This document shows positions 34,201-45,926 of a stretch of DNA of 64,000 nt, in pieces. The notes under the pieces are model-generated. The model ran no database searches. It saw only the letters and a list, made by a program, of their open reading frames with translations, and was not told the DNA's origin. Location of the stretch: contig CM041198.1 in the NCBI GenBank assembly GCA_023078555.1, positions 9,037,836 through 9,101,835 of the forward strand, given 5' to 3'. Source of the stretch: Ulva prolifera (Eukaryota > Chlorophyta > Ulvophyceae > Ulvales > Ulvaceae). The number at the start of each line of letters is the position of its first letter. The first letter of the stretch is position 1. The translations under genes and the position numbers were made by a program.

Positions 34201-37200
34201 ACGGTGTTCGACGTCTCCCATACCAGAACGCATGCGCTGTGTTGGCGCATGCATCATCACTGGCAGCCTCGCGCCAGCTCAGCGTGGCTGCCGCGGGCAC
34301 CCTCCCTCCCTGATCAGGGCTTGCCCTGCCGTTCGTACCGGTATCGGCGCTCGCGGCCGCATCGGAAAAAGCGGCGGCAGACGCATTGCGCGCATGCATG
34401 CAGGACGATCGCGCAGAGGAGGCTGGTGTGGCTGCGCGGCCTCGTCGTGGCGCTGCTGGCGGCGGGGGCCGCGCTCACAGTGCTGCCGAACGTGGCCGTG
34501 GTGCTGCAGCCGTGCTTGTACCGCGACGGCCGCGGCTCGGTCGTGCGGTGGGCATCCGTGGCGCGCCAGGGCCTCGCGTTTGCGTTTGTCGCGGCCAAGT
34601 GCACGGAGGTATGTGCATGTGCCTCTGGCCTGCAGCGGGAAGTGCTCAGCCGCCGTCGCGCATGCGTGTGTGTTACATGGACAAAAGCGGAGGGGCAAGT
34701 AGCACCACAGGAACACGAACAGGAACTCCATCATGCGTGTGTGTTTCCACAGGCCTCTTGGTCCTGCTGTAGCCACGCAGCACAGCACAGCACAGCACAG
34801 CACAGAGATCGTCCCCCCTCCAATGCCGGAGCGTGCTGCGGCAGACGAGGAGGTGTTACAGCACCCTGGCGGTGTTTGCGGGTCAGCCGTGCGAGGTGCC
34901 ATGCAGGTGAGGTGCCTGCTCCTGCGCGACCCCGGCGACTGCTTCCGGGACACCATCGGGATGTTCCGCCACTGCCTGCCCCGCGCCGCAGCCGCCTCCA
35001 TCACCCGCAGCCTCGGCAACCGCTCCGCCCGCCTCCCCGGCGCGGACCCCCTCCGCTCCGCCGAATGCCCCTCTGCAGGCGCAGGCATGGTGCACATGCA
35101 TGTACACGCCGGTGCTGACGCTACCAAGCCCAGCCCGGACATGCACGTGCCGCCTCCGGCCGCATGCGTAGCAGCTGACGCGGAGGGCGAAGCTGGCAGT
35201 GGTGGGAAGGAAGGGGATGCTGCAGTGGCCGATGCTGACAGGGGGGGCAGTGAAGCGGGGTGTAGGGGGGACTGCGGAGCTGCCGAGGTCTGGCCGTACG
35301 GACAGAAGCTTGTGCCCGTGCTGGCACTCCCAGAGCCGCTGCTGATGTGGGCGTGGCATGTGTGGCTGCTCGCCGCTGGCGGGATCGGTGCGGCCCCCCG
35401 CCCTCACATCCGGACATGCGACTCTGGTTCAATCGCCACAGCTGCAGTCCCAGGAGTTTGGCCACGCACGCACATGACCTGCGCGCCACACGCTTACCAC
35501 GCGTGCTGTGCACGCTGTGCTCGCAACCCGTATGCTGCGCAGTTGGCCGCTCCTTTCCGGCCTATCGGCGGCAATGCATGAGGTCTGGATGAGCTACGTG
35601 GCGCGGGGAGCGCGAGCAACGACGCTCTCGTCAGCGGCATGTGGGAGCCACTGTGGCCACTGGTGCAGGCGCGATGGTCGTGCACGGCCTGGTGCGGAAA
35701 CCTGCGGTGGAGTTTGAGAGCGGCGGCAGAGTGTGCCGCGGTGTTCGCCCGGGTGCGGGTGGCTGCAAGTGCGACAGAGGAACACTCCGGTGTAAGGACC
35801 CGGGGATCGTGTCCACGGGTGCTGCCATTGTGGCGACAGTGCTGTATGCTACCCTGGGGTGCCTCCTCCTCCGCGACCTGTGGCGGGCGCGGCGGCGCGT
35901 CGCGCGGCAGCTATACATGGCCAACCGACACACCCACGCGCTGCTCACCATCACGGTGCGCCTCCCTTGCGCCCGGGGTCTGTGCCGCATTCTTTGCCAC
36001 GGGCGGTGCCGCGTTCGTTCAACGTCAGCATTGTGAACGAGTCATGTCCAAGCACTGCCCTCGTGCCATTGACGGCGACTCCGCACGACCACGGCCGATG
36101 CCAGCTGGCCATGCCCCCACAAGCGCATCCATTGGTCCGTTCTCCGCGGCTGGTGCTGTGGAATTGGAATGCGCTGTGGGTGGGTTGGGGCCGATGAGGG
36201 AGTGGTGCAACTTACTAAGCTGCACTGGTTGATCTACTTATGCGTACAATGGCCTTGGCATGCATACGGCGTGCGACCAGGCTGTGCGTTCGTGGCCTAG
36301 GGGGCCACGCTAGCCCACCACGCAGGCAGAGAGGCCACCGGGGGCCGCCACACGGTGCCGTAGAATTTCTTTTCGCTGTATCTGTGGTGTAACATGTTGG
36401 TGCAAGTACGTCCCCAGCCTCCTCCCGCCCGCCAACACGGGTGTACGGTTTTGTACAGAAGCGCTTCAGCGTCGCGGCAGTGCTGATCGTGCTGCTTACT
36501 GCCGGGTCTGCTGCCTTGCCAGCCCCACGCGACGGCATCCTTGCCGCGCTGCCCGCCGCGCTGCAGACGCCGCAGCGGTGCGCATCTTTCGTGAGTTCCA
36601 CGTTTGGAAATTCCCTCACCAACGCCATCCTCGCGGCTCTCGCCGTGGTGGAGCTCGCACTCGTGTGGCCGCTGCTTGCAGCCGAGGCCAAACGACCCAT
36701 GCATGAGCACCTGCAGCGCTTCGTGTGGGTGGATGCTGACCTTGCGGAGGCCAAGGCGGCACGCGATCGTGGTGCCCTCCCCCACGACACCTCAGAGGCG
36801 CGTCATCCCCTGCCTTTCTGTTCATCGATAATGAAATGCGTTAGATGCATGCATGTGTGTAGTAGCGAGATATGTAAAAGCGCAATTCTTAAGACTACCA
36901 CATCCTTGAGATGTTCCGGCTTTGGTTCGGTGTGGCAAAGCTGAAACCGAGACGCTTGCGGAATACTTGCAAATTTGCATGGACCTGATGCATCTCTGCA
37001 ACGAATTGTGTGGAGGACATCACTTGAGCATAGAAGCACGACCCGAGTATACCGCACTCGCCGAGTCATGCCAGGGGCCGGAGTTGGTGCTGCCATGTCG
37101 GAGGTATGCATTCTGACCTCGGCACATGCATGATGTGCATGCATGCAGGTGCCGATGTTCAGCATGCAGCGCGCGGTGAACCTGTTCTTCTGGATGAGCC

Positions 37201-40058
37201 TCGCGTACAAGCTGTCTGACGCGCCGCATCTGCGCGGCTCAATCGACCCGGCTGTTGCCGCCGCGCTGCACCACTCTCACCGCCCCGCCATGGCCCTCTT
37301 TGGCCTCACGCGTCTCCGCTTCTTCTGGGAGCACCGCAGCGACGCCAAGGCCACCGTCGCGTGGGGCCGCACCGCCATCGTCATCGCCTGGCGCGGCACC
37401 AGCACCGTCACCAACGCCAAGATGGACCTCCACGTCTCCCGCACGCCCCTCCCCGGCGCGCACACCGCAGCGCGCAGCATGCTCTCGGTCGTCGGCGATG
37501 CGCTCACGCCTTGCGGCGCGCTGGCCATGCTGCGCCGCAGCGTGCCGCTGTCGCAGCCGCTCGTGCACAGCGGCTTCTGGGTCACATATCGGAGCTCGGG
37601 CGTCGCGGAGCGGCTGCTCATGCATGTGTTCAGCCTGCTGGCGTCGGGGGAGGTGGACCGGGAGGCGTGCACGGTGTACGTCTGCGGCCACTCCCTCGGG
37701 GGCGCGCTCGCCGTCCTCAACTCCCGTGCGCCCCTCCCTGAGCCCTGGCCAAACTGACTGGCACCCCGAAAACCTGAAAACCGGGGATGTTGACCGATGT
37801 CCGAAGCTAGGCAGCCATCACATAAATCTTGGCTCCCATGCCGCCATGGGTTTCCTGAGGTCACTGCCACATGCACTCACGTCATGCATGTCTAGGTGAG
37901 ATCTACCAAAGCATATGCAATCTGAGAACAGGTTAATGCCTGCATACATGCATGCGCAGCCCGTCATGCAGTGGACATAGCGGCGGGCTGCGGGCTGCGG
38001 AGGGAGCAGGTGGTGGTGTACACATTCGGCTGCCCGCGCGTCGGGGACCGAGCATTTGCGAGCTACGCGGACGCGACGGTGCCGGACACGTGGCACATCA
38101 TCAACGGCCGCGACGTTGTGACGCAGTGGGGCAAGCTCGGCGGCCTCTACAAGAGCTCCGGGCAGCGCGTCGTGCTCAACAGTGCCGCGCAGCTCATCGT
38201 GCGGCCCTCGTTCTTCGAGTACGCCGTGCACAGGGTGCGAGCCGGCCCCTGCAATTGTGAGCGCGCATGTCCTGGTCTCCCTCGGTCCTACTGTGCGTAG
38301 TCTTGCTGTGTACAGCTATAGTGCACAGCGTGCATTCACGCATGGAAGGCATGCACTACTCCCCGCGAACGTCCTGCGGACTTGTCGGTGCCGGGGCAGG
38401 TGCATTGTTGGCCGGGGTCCAGACACATTTGCAGCCTACGACGCGCCACGCACAGGGACAGCTGCTATGGCGTGCTGCAGGGAGGGGGGCGGTCGCACAT
38501 CTCGGAGCACCTTCCCGGCAAGTACCTCGAGCGCCTCGCCCTCGCGATCGCACACCTGCAGAACCTCTGCCACAACGGCCGAGAGATTGCCCACATCTCC
38601 CGCCTCTTGAATCCCCCTCCTGCAGCCCCTCCACCCCTGCACGGCGACCCTGATCAGCAGGCCGCCGAAGGCGGAGGCGCTTCACCCAAGCCGAGGCCGA
38701 CCACTCACAGGGCGTGGCGCATCACATCAGGGCGGGGCGGGGGAGGGCCGGCCGCGACACAGACAGCACAGACAGCGACAGAGGCTGTAGACAGTGGGGA
38801 GTCATCGGACTGGAGCTCGCTAGGCGCCAGTGGGGAAGTGGGAGCCACGGCTGTGGCGCCGCTCGTATTCGGGGATGTAATCCGCGCGCTGTGCGCCGCG
38901 GCGGAGGGTGGCTGTGTGCACACCTGCGCGGCTGCAGCAGCCCTTGCCGCCACAGTGCCGCCTCCCTGCGCAGCTGCTGCTGACGTGGACGCGGTCAGAC
39001 GGGGCGCTGACGCCACAGGTGTGTGTACTCGCCAGATTAGCCCCTCCTGCCTGCCCTTATTTGTCTGCCCTTGATGTTTTGGCTCACAACTTGGCCGTTC
39101 GCTGTGCTGTTCCACCAGCCCACCGTGAGCCGCTATGTGGTGGGCGTGCCATCTTGTGTGCGGCCTGATGGTGTGCAGGAGGCGCAGGTTGCATGGGCAA
39201 GGACGGTTGCAGGCCAGCGTACTAGAGCATTGCCACCATCATGCGTGCGTCAAACAATACAACTTGTACAGTAGGACACTGGTCCAGCGATCCACGATCT
39301 CCGACTACAATACACACAAGCACACGTCCCACGTGAGCACACAGCCTGTAAGCACAGGGACTGGGCCGCCACGCTCCTCACAAGAGGCTGCTATTTTGGC
39401 ATAGCACCAGACTTGCCCATGCCTATGGCCGCATCGCACGCAAGCATCGGTGACGGCATCGGCTGCCTCACACGGCCCGTCAGGGACCTGCCTGTGATGG
39501 CCATGACCGCCGACACTGTGTGCTGCAGGAGCCGGGGCCACCGCTGCGGAGGAATGCACGCTTCCCCCCGTCTTTGTCAACATCCACAGCCCCAGTGCCG
39601 GCCTCAGCTGCGCCGATGCCTTCGGCGTCAACCCCAGCGCAGGCAGCGGCCCTCCTGGCAGCGGCCACGTCCCTCCTGGAAGCGGCCACGCCGCAGGCCC
39701 AGGAGGCACCAGCGTAGCCCTCCCCAGCAGCGGGGGCGGCGCACAGGCTGTTGCCGCACCCCCTGCCCGGGCACTCAGCGTCGCCGAGCCCGGGCGGGGA
39801 CATCGCAGCACAGCACACAGCACCACAACACGCAGCACGCATGATGCCGCGGACGCGGCCGGCGTGGGTGGCCGAGCTGCGGTGGCGGCCGTGCGTGTGG
39901 ACGTTGCTGCTGTGGAGGGCACGTGGGGCAGCCATTCGCGTTTCACAGCGCCGGCGGTAACAGATTCTGCGCAGGGAGGTGTTGCAGCGGCCGCAGGGGC
40001 GGAGGGTGGACGCGCCTTCACCGCGGTGGCACTCCGCATGCTCGCACACCGGCGGTGA
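31233..40058 (+). CDS. Multipass membrane class-3 lipase (diacylglycerol-lipase-like), copy 2
   Basis: Exons: 31233-31349, 33274-33351, 33764-33897, 34404-34608, 34907-35387, about 35594-35955, 36459-36797, 37149-37725, 37972-38234, 38481-39018, 39529-40058. That is about 1207 residues. The order of domains is as in copy 1, with GHSLGGAL, GCPRVGDRAF, NGRDVVTQWG and SHISEHL kept, so it should be catalytically competent. Exon 6 is the doubtful point: relative to copy 1 it lost 8 bp beside the acceptor at 35634, which would shift the frame, but an AG at 35592-35593 restores phase and an open frame. Intron 1 is enlarged by LINE elements G and H, intron 2 contains I and intron 4 contains J; none is in copy 1. 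Both copies end (S/T)AVALRML(G/A)HRR. Confidence 0.8.
31737..32081 (+). pseudogene. C-terminal fragment of a LINE reverse-transcriptase protein
   Basis: In-frame from the first base of element H to the stop TGA 32079-32081, 114 codons. It reads KREKYGRAGAGAFTLVPLTH, ETYGRVGPAAFAFLNRLADV, RRRFLENAMRDLSTTLCRAV and VPSDDLSPLTGHPA. The pattern 'F-P...ETYG--G..A..FL..LAD.A....R..F...A...LS..L.R' is what I recall from the C-terminal tail of LINE RT proteins in algal genomes; family assignment is by memory, not search. The catalytic RT part is missing through 5' truncation. No frameshift in what remains suggests a young insertion. Confidence 0.7.
31737..32663 (+). mobile_element. LINE fragment H nested in G, with RT C-terminus
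   Basis: Plus-strand insertion into G, opposite orientation, flanked by a perfect 16-bp duplication ACACACGCACAGACCC (31721-31736 and 32664-32679). It holds the end of the LINE protein, a complete 580-bp 3' UTR and the terminus GCGGTGCTGCCCGACTTGC ... CCTTGTA. It is the longest and most informative copy, because it ties the terminal repeats to a reverse-transcriptase element. Confidence 0.9.
33606..33660 (+). mobile_element. LINE fragment I, 55 bp
   Basis: Inserted in intron 2 of lipase copy 2 between perfect 13-bp copies of ACACAATAGGTGC (33593-33605 and 33661-33673). It consists only of the extreme 3' end (CTTTCGCGGCGCTGCCCGCC ... TTGTA). It is absent from copy 1. Confidence 0.95.
34674..34731 (-). 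mobile_element. LINE fragment J, 58 bp
   Basis: Inserted in intron 4 of lipase copy 2 between perfect 13-bp copies of CATGCGTGTGTGT (34661-34673 and 34732-34744). The unoccupied site is preserved in copy 1 at 24350-24362 (CATGCATGTGTGT), which gives a direct empty/filled comparison. Confidence 0.95.
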
Positions 40059-41207
40059 CGCCGGATTGGGAGTGATGCCCAGTACGGCGCATGAGACGCT
40101 GTGTGCTTCTGCTGCGGTCGATGGTTGTATGATCGCAGATTTGAGGGTGCAACCCGACGCCGACGGGGTGAGTTTGTTGCACCGTTTTTGTCGATGGTGT
40201 CCCAGCAGGGCCTTGCTGTCCCGTGGCCGCTCTCAAATGCCATCTTTTTTCTGCCATGGATCATGTGCTATCGTATAGATATGCGTAAATCAGTAATACA
40301 CCACTCAAGATGAAGGCAGCAAGATGACACTCGGCAAGGCATGGCCACTGCCTACCTGCCTGAACTGCAAACCCTTTGAGTCGTGTACGTCTGCATTGTA
40401 CGCCCACAGGCACGCATACAGGGCTCCAAAAGAGAGCTGCAAGGCAGATCTCAGACTGGTCGCACTGTCGTGTCTGCAACAACTTCATGCCACTGCCATC
40501 ACTTTGTCCGAATATATGGTCAAGATCTCATGCAAACACACCAACATTGCTGTGCTTTACACTCAGGTAAGCACCAGTACACAATTCTGGATGCAGTGCC
40601 TACTCTGACTGACAGTATGAACTATCACAAGCCATCAATACATGGTGCTGCCGCCACGATGACCCTACAAATCTGCATTCGTCCGCCACATGTGATATTC
40701 CCTGGGGAGGCGAGCTTCGTCAAGTGGGCGCTGCTGGGGCCACAAGCCATTTGCGAGGCCAGCCAGTCGCACTTCGCCACCGCTTGTACACACTCGCACT
40801 TCACTGGCACGAAAATGGGTCCCCCCCACACTCCGCTGTTCTCCGCCACCGAAACACAAATGTTTGGGTGCCTCAGTTCTACTAAGCCGCACAGTGTTGT
40901 CTACACGTATGTGTATTGAGTGTAACCCGCACGTCATGCCAAGCAACCTCAAAAAATCGCCGCAACCCATACGCAGGGGCACAGCCTCCCCCCCCCACGT
41001 AGAGCACCCGGTCCGCCTATTGTACTCCCTAAAACGTGGTGGCCAACATCAAGACAATGTCACACCACAACTCTCTGAACAGAGCCTGTGCCCCCCACAA
41101 CGACGACCGCTCGTCTCTCTCAATCGAGCATCGACTCGCGTAGAAGCGTGCCACCATCGTCCACTCATCTGAGGCACAGCGCATCCTCAGGCTCCATGAC
41201 GCTGTGC
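40059..41207. other. 3' flank of lipase copy 2 and intergenic
   Basis: Homologous to 29588-30490 up to about 40700. Beyond that it is unique, with no supported gene before the convergent glycosyltransferase ends at 41208. Confidence 0.5.
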
Positions 41208-43100
41208 TCATGGCAGGAAGTCAGAGGCGGGGTAGACCGCGAGCTCCTCCGGCGCGTCGTCCGGTGGCGCGAGGTGGAACAGGGAGTTGCCGCACAGCAG
41301 GTTCTCGCCCTCCGGGCCGTCGATGGCCGAGGCCGGGAGGCCCTCCGCTGCCGCCGCCTCCCTCAGCAGCGCCTCGCGCACAGGGTGCAGCACGCGCTGC
41401 ATTGGGAGCTTCACACCAAGAGCAACGACGTCGCTGGGGTTGGTGTTGTTCGCCCGCACGTACTGCACACAAACATGCCTGTCACCGCCTCTGTGGACGA
41501 GTTAGTGGCGCCGAATTATGTACACATACACAAATCGCCGCCTCTTGCGAGGCGACTTTGAACAGATGGACAACCACATGCCGCAAAAGGATCGAGTGTG
41601 CAGTCTTCAGCATGCTGCTGTGTGTGTGATATTGTCCCCGGCCTTGAGTGTGAGCCCCGAGTATCACAAGGACAGGCAGGAGGTGGAGAGGTCGGCAGCA
41701 CCGCATGGACCGCATGCACCACAAGAACATACAGCACACTCAAGCCACCACTCGGCCGGGGACCACCCCACACACATGCGTTTTCAATAGCTGGCTGTGG
41801 AGAGCGGGGGGGCACCTTGCGCTTGTCGGTGCGCCACAGCTGCGACACCGGCGGCGGCAGCATGACGTAACCCGGCAGGTGGTGCGCCTTGAGCAGCGCA
41901 ATCATCGAGAGGTCGACCGGCTTGTTCACGTCGTGCCCGATGGCGTCCACAAACAGCTGCGCCACCGTCGCATTCCGCAGCGCGTACGCATGCGTGCACG
42001 CCGGGCTCTGCGCCCTGTACAGCCTGCACCCCACGACACCCCCGCGTGCAGCATGCAGAGGAGATGACTCCTGTGAATCACACTGTGTGGCCACAGGGGC
42101 GCGTGTGCCGCGGAGGGGGGAGGGCGCACCGGTGTCCGACCTTGTGGCCACTGTGGTCCTGCATCTCCTCGAAGCAGTGGCCGACCCAGAGGATCGCCCA
42201 GTCGGGCGGGGCGTTGCGCACGGCTGCGGCGACCGATTCCACAAAGTCGAGCTCTGGGTCGATGTCGTCCTCGAGGATGAGCACCGGGCGGCGGAAGTCC
42301 TTGGCAGCGATATCGAGCCACACCTCTCGGTGCGACACGAAGCATGCGATCTGTGCGCGGAGGAACGAGGGCTTGCGGGGGGGGTGCAATTTGTACAGAG
42401 GGGGAGGTGCGGCGTCAGGTACTGGCGGCTGGGGAGAGGGCGGGGGCTCCTCGTCAAAGATGGGGTTCGGGAAGGCCGTTTTGCGCTGCACGGCGTACGT
42501 CCGGACCGCGGCGGTGTACTTTGAGAAGGCAGGCCATAGGAGGGCGGAGATGTTGAGGCGCTGCAGGATGGAGCAGATGTAGTGGCGTCGGTCTGGGCGG
42601 GTCGGGAGGTTGATGGCGTAGACCTCTGCAAAGTGGTCAAAGATCTGGGGGTGCTGGTGCTCGCCCGGAGGCAGCGGCTGGATGCGTGTCGGCATGGGGA
42701 GCTCTGGTTTGTGCAGCTCCGTGAGCCGATCGAGAGCTGCTGTGTCAGAGTCGCTGTCCGGCTGTGCGGGGCAGCTGCATTGCCCGACTGGCACCTCTTG
42801 CACGGAGTGGAGGTCCGGCTGAAAGAATGATGTGGAGTGGATGTAGTCAGCCAGCGAGTCCTGCTCGGCTAAGCGGAACCGAGGAGCGGCCTGGCGATAC
42901 AAAGCCTTGTGAGCTTGCTGCTTCTGGGCCCTGTTGGTGGGGAGCCACGAAGCCTTGCCCGCGCTGGTTTCATCGCCAGTTTTCGCCACTTGCACGGTGG
43001 GGCTGGAGAGGAAAATATGCGTGGCCGCTGCGACGAAGGCCAGTCCCAGCAGTATGACTGACCTGCGATATTTGACGACGACATCATTGCCGCGGTACAT
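41208..43100 (-). CDS. Glycosyltransferase family 25 (LPS-type beta-glycosyltransferase)
   Basis: Exons: 43100-42130, 42023-41816, 41462-41208. Phases join (2/1, 0/0), giving about 477 residues. A signal-anchor helix near residues 14-31 (SVILLGLAFVAAATHIFL) predicts a type II Golgi membrane protein. A stem region follows, and then the GT25 core: VYAINLPTRPDRRHYICSIL near the start, RAQIACFVSHREVWLDIAAK, and the acidic metal/nucleotide motif VLILEDDIDPELDF. Donors are GTGCGCCCTCC and GTGCCCCCC; acceptors are GGGTGCAG and TGTGCAG. The family includes collagen and LOS galactosyl- or glucosyl-transferases; sugar donor and acceptor cannot be told here. The C-terminal exon (NNTNPSDVVALG ... YPASDFLP) has no recognised motif. 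Confidence 0.85.
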
Positions 43101-45926
43101 GCGCAGTTCCAGCTCGAGGCCGCTCTGGCGGTCAGCAGTGCCGGCCTACCGACCTGTCCCAGACACGACACGCTACTCAACAGTCTCTACTCAACATGTA
43201 ATTGAGATGTTGCGACCTATGTTGGGTTGCACGAGGCCTGCCAGTGGCTCTGATCAAGCTCCTCGAGTCCGGATGCCTTGCCGGTTTTAGCTGACGATGA
43301 ACGGGCACAGGCAGTTCCCTGGTCACGAATGAAAGGCCAAACACAGTATGTAAGATGCAAAAAGTGCACAATTCTACATTCTGAAAACCATCCGAGACTA
43401 TGCACCAGCAGCGTCGGTGTCCTATAACCTCTCAGTGCTCGTGCCACAGCGGCACCATAGTTGACAATAACCGTGAAATCATATGATCTGCACTGGTGTC
43501 TGACCACCGTTGAAATCAGACACAAGCGAAGACCTCAAGTCATCGCGAGCGCACGATGCTGCAGCGGAGCAGCTGCAGGTTCACCGCAAACCTAGCAAGG
43601 CGTCGAGGATGACTGTTACCGCGCAATCTCGGACTTTCGCCGTAGGCGCATCGCAAGAATTCGCTCGGCTCCTGCAGTGCTGCCTGCCTCTCCGACGTTG
43701 TGCTTGGAGCAAACACTTCTCAGGACAGTGCAAATCTGTATGCAAGCTGTACACATGTGCGGCACGTTGCCGCGGGCAGCGAACGTGACGAGGCCGGAAA
43801 TACGAGGCGGCATCGAGCACATGCAATCACATGCAAGTTTAAACAGCATCAGGAAGGCAGATCAGTCCTGCAGGATACTTAATTTGCGCCGAGGCACAGC
43901 TCATCCCGCCTGGCTGCCCGGCGTTTCGTCCCGATCACGCCCATAGATGCACGCACTCCAGGACCAGACTGACAAGCTGCGGCGTTTTTAGACTGATCAT
44001 CTGCCTATAGCTCCTGGAAGCAGCACAAGCGCAGTGTGTGTACGCTGGGGACGACGGGAATCCACATTTTGCGCGCCGAGCGTCAGGCAAGTCTAGTTCC
44101 CATTTTCCTCGGGATCACTACAATCCACACACAACAGATGAAGATGCGCTGTTGGTTTAGCGGCTTCTCCTTGTGCACTAACGCTCTCACGTAATGTCAA
44201 GCACTGACGTTCGTCTCAATGAGCTGCCACATCCCATCATATGTTCCCGAGGTCGTCCCCATATCCCCTCTGTCTGCTCAAAAACGAGCATATACGCAGA
44301 TCCCGGTCTGCGAGTTGCTATGATCAATGCCGTCACCTCCGTAGAGAATGCTATGCCCAGGTATTACCAATGGCACGCTGTAGCCGTGCCGGTAAGCCCT
44401 CAAAGCGCACAAGGGGCTGCACCGGCCGCAAACAAACCGATTTCAGCGATAAATTTCGTGGCCATGATATATATACGGCAATACCACCACGAAGCTGCAT
44501 ATGTGCTGGCCATCTGGTGTCAGCTGACACTTGCATGCAGGCCCGCCGGCCACGCCACTTCCATGACAGAATGATGCAATGTGGGGTCTCAACGGGACCT
44601 GTTCAAACATCATGCCGGCGAGTACATAGCTGGCCAGGGGTACATAGCTGCGACCTCTTGAGCTTGTGGAACAGGTGGCTACGCGTGGCAAATCACAGTG
44701 GCTTCATGCCACGCACGCAGGGAGACTTTACCATTACAGCGATGCATGAAGATTCTTGTGCACTCTATTGGTGGTACATTCTATGCTACAAATGTATCCG
44801 AGGCTGCTCACTGTAGATGCACGTTTTTCTGGGACAGTGCCATCGCGAAGAATTTTCATAGGCGGTCATCATGCGCGTGGTGCCGCGGACTTGCATGCTA
44901 TCATCATGGCGCATGTAGCCCTGCAGACTGACGCACCTGATGCCGTCCCTGCAGAAGCCTCGTGTCACTTCCGCAGTCGCGCGGTGCACTGTTCGCCAAT
45001 CACCTTGATAAAGGTTCACATACTGGCCAGTGACAGATTTCATTCTGTAGCAGTTCTCCAGTGTAATTTGATTGCCTTTTTTCCCTGAACACGGCTTTGT
45101 TTTTCGGTGTTTGAGTCACCTAGCACTCACATTTGCTTCCAATTTTGTCGCATACAGAAACACGAGCTGAAAGCAAGACAAAGTTCCCATCAGGCTTGTA
45201 TCGAGATTTTGGTCAGGTGTGAGAAAGCGGCTCTGAGACCGTGCTACTGGCAGTGTTGCGCACATTCGAGCTCGCGGAGCTCGCTTTGCTACGGAAGCGC
45301 TGACGCTGTTGAAGCTGCCGCTCCGATTGAATTTCCTTCTCAATGGATCGCATATGAGGCTGTATGCTGGTTTAGCAATTTCCAGTCGATGGCCGGCTTG
45401 AAGCCTGCTGGTCTTTGTGAACCTCGGGACCCTTTGCCTGGATCGCAGCCAGACAATCTTATTTTGACGACAGTAGACATGTTACAACATGTTGTTATGC
45501 CGAATGCCCCAGATTTTCAGGCTTTGCCACAGTTGATGGTGCTTGTGAGCAACACATGACGTGCGCTGGCGCGACACACACACATGGCGAGCTGATCGAC
45601 ATCAACATATTTTGCGTCATAACAACTCTTTGGGCAAAATCCATGCATGCGCGATTCATGGTCTCCATAAGGAGCGATGGCGCTGCATTTTGATTCGCGT
45701 CATGTGTTGTCCGTTCTATGCTAGATCGCGCAGGACAGAAAGGACACAATTGCAGCGGCTGGCAGGGGCTGGATGCCCCGGAAGAATGAGCGTGTCGAGA
45801 TATTGTCGCGTATATGGCTCTCCATATCGGGACGAGCGAACGAACGTGCATCTGTGTGACGCACACCTGCCTGCTTGTAGGTGAGAGCACAGGGAGGGCC
45901 TGCGCAAAGGAGCCAGGCAGCAAAGG
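43101..45926. other. Long intergenic region between divergent genes
   Basis: 2.8 kb between the start of the minus-strand glycosyltransferase and the start of the plus-strand LRR gene. It must hold both promoters. Only short, composition-poor frames occur (the longest, at 45107-45559, is not convincing). No LINE end motif, tRNA or rRNA was seen. The DNA is less GC-rich than the flanking exons. Confidence 0.5.

Larger units (their letters stand above)
21510..40700 (+). repeat. Head-to-tail tandem duplication of about 9-10 kb units
   Basis: Unit 1 is about 21510-30490 and unit 2 about 30730-40700. Both contain the same promoter-side sequence (TTTGCCC(G/A)TGCAA near 21550 and 30750), the same 11-exon lipase gene and the same 3' flank (ACACTC(T/G)GCAAG(A/G)CATGGCC near 29865 and 40330). 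Exons are well conserved while most introns are strongly diverged, so the duplication is not recent. A stretch around exon 7 to exon 8 is nearly identical (see findings). Confidence 0.9.

Noticed and set aside
45107..45559. A 150-codon frame upstream of the LRR gene
   Set aside because: Composition is irregular, no splice signals or domain features are seen, and the DNA is AT-richer than genuine exons here.
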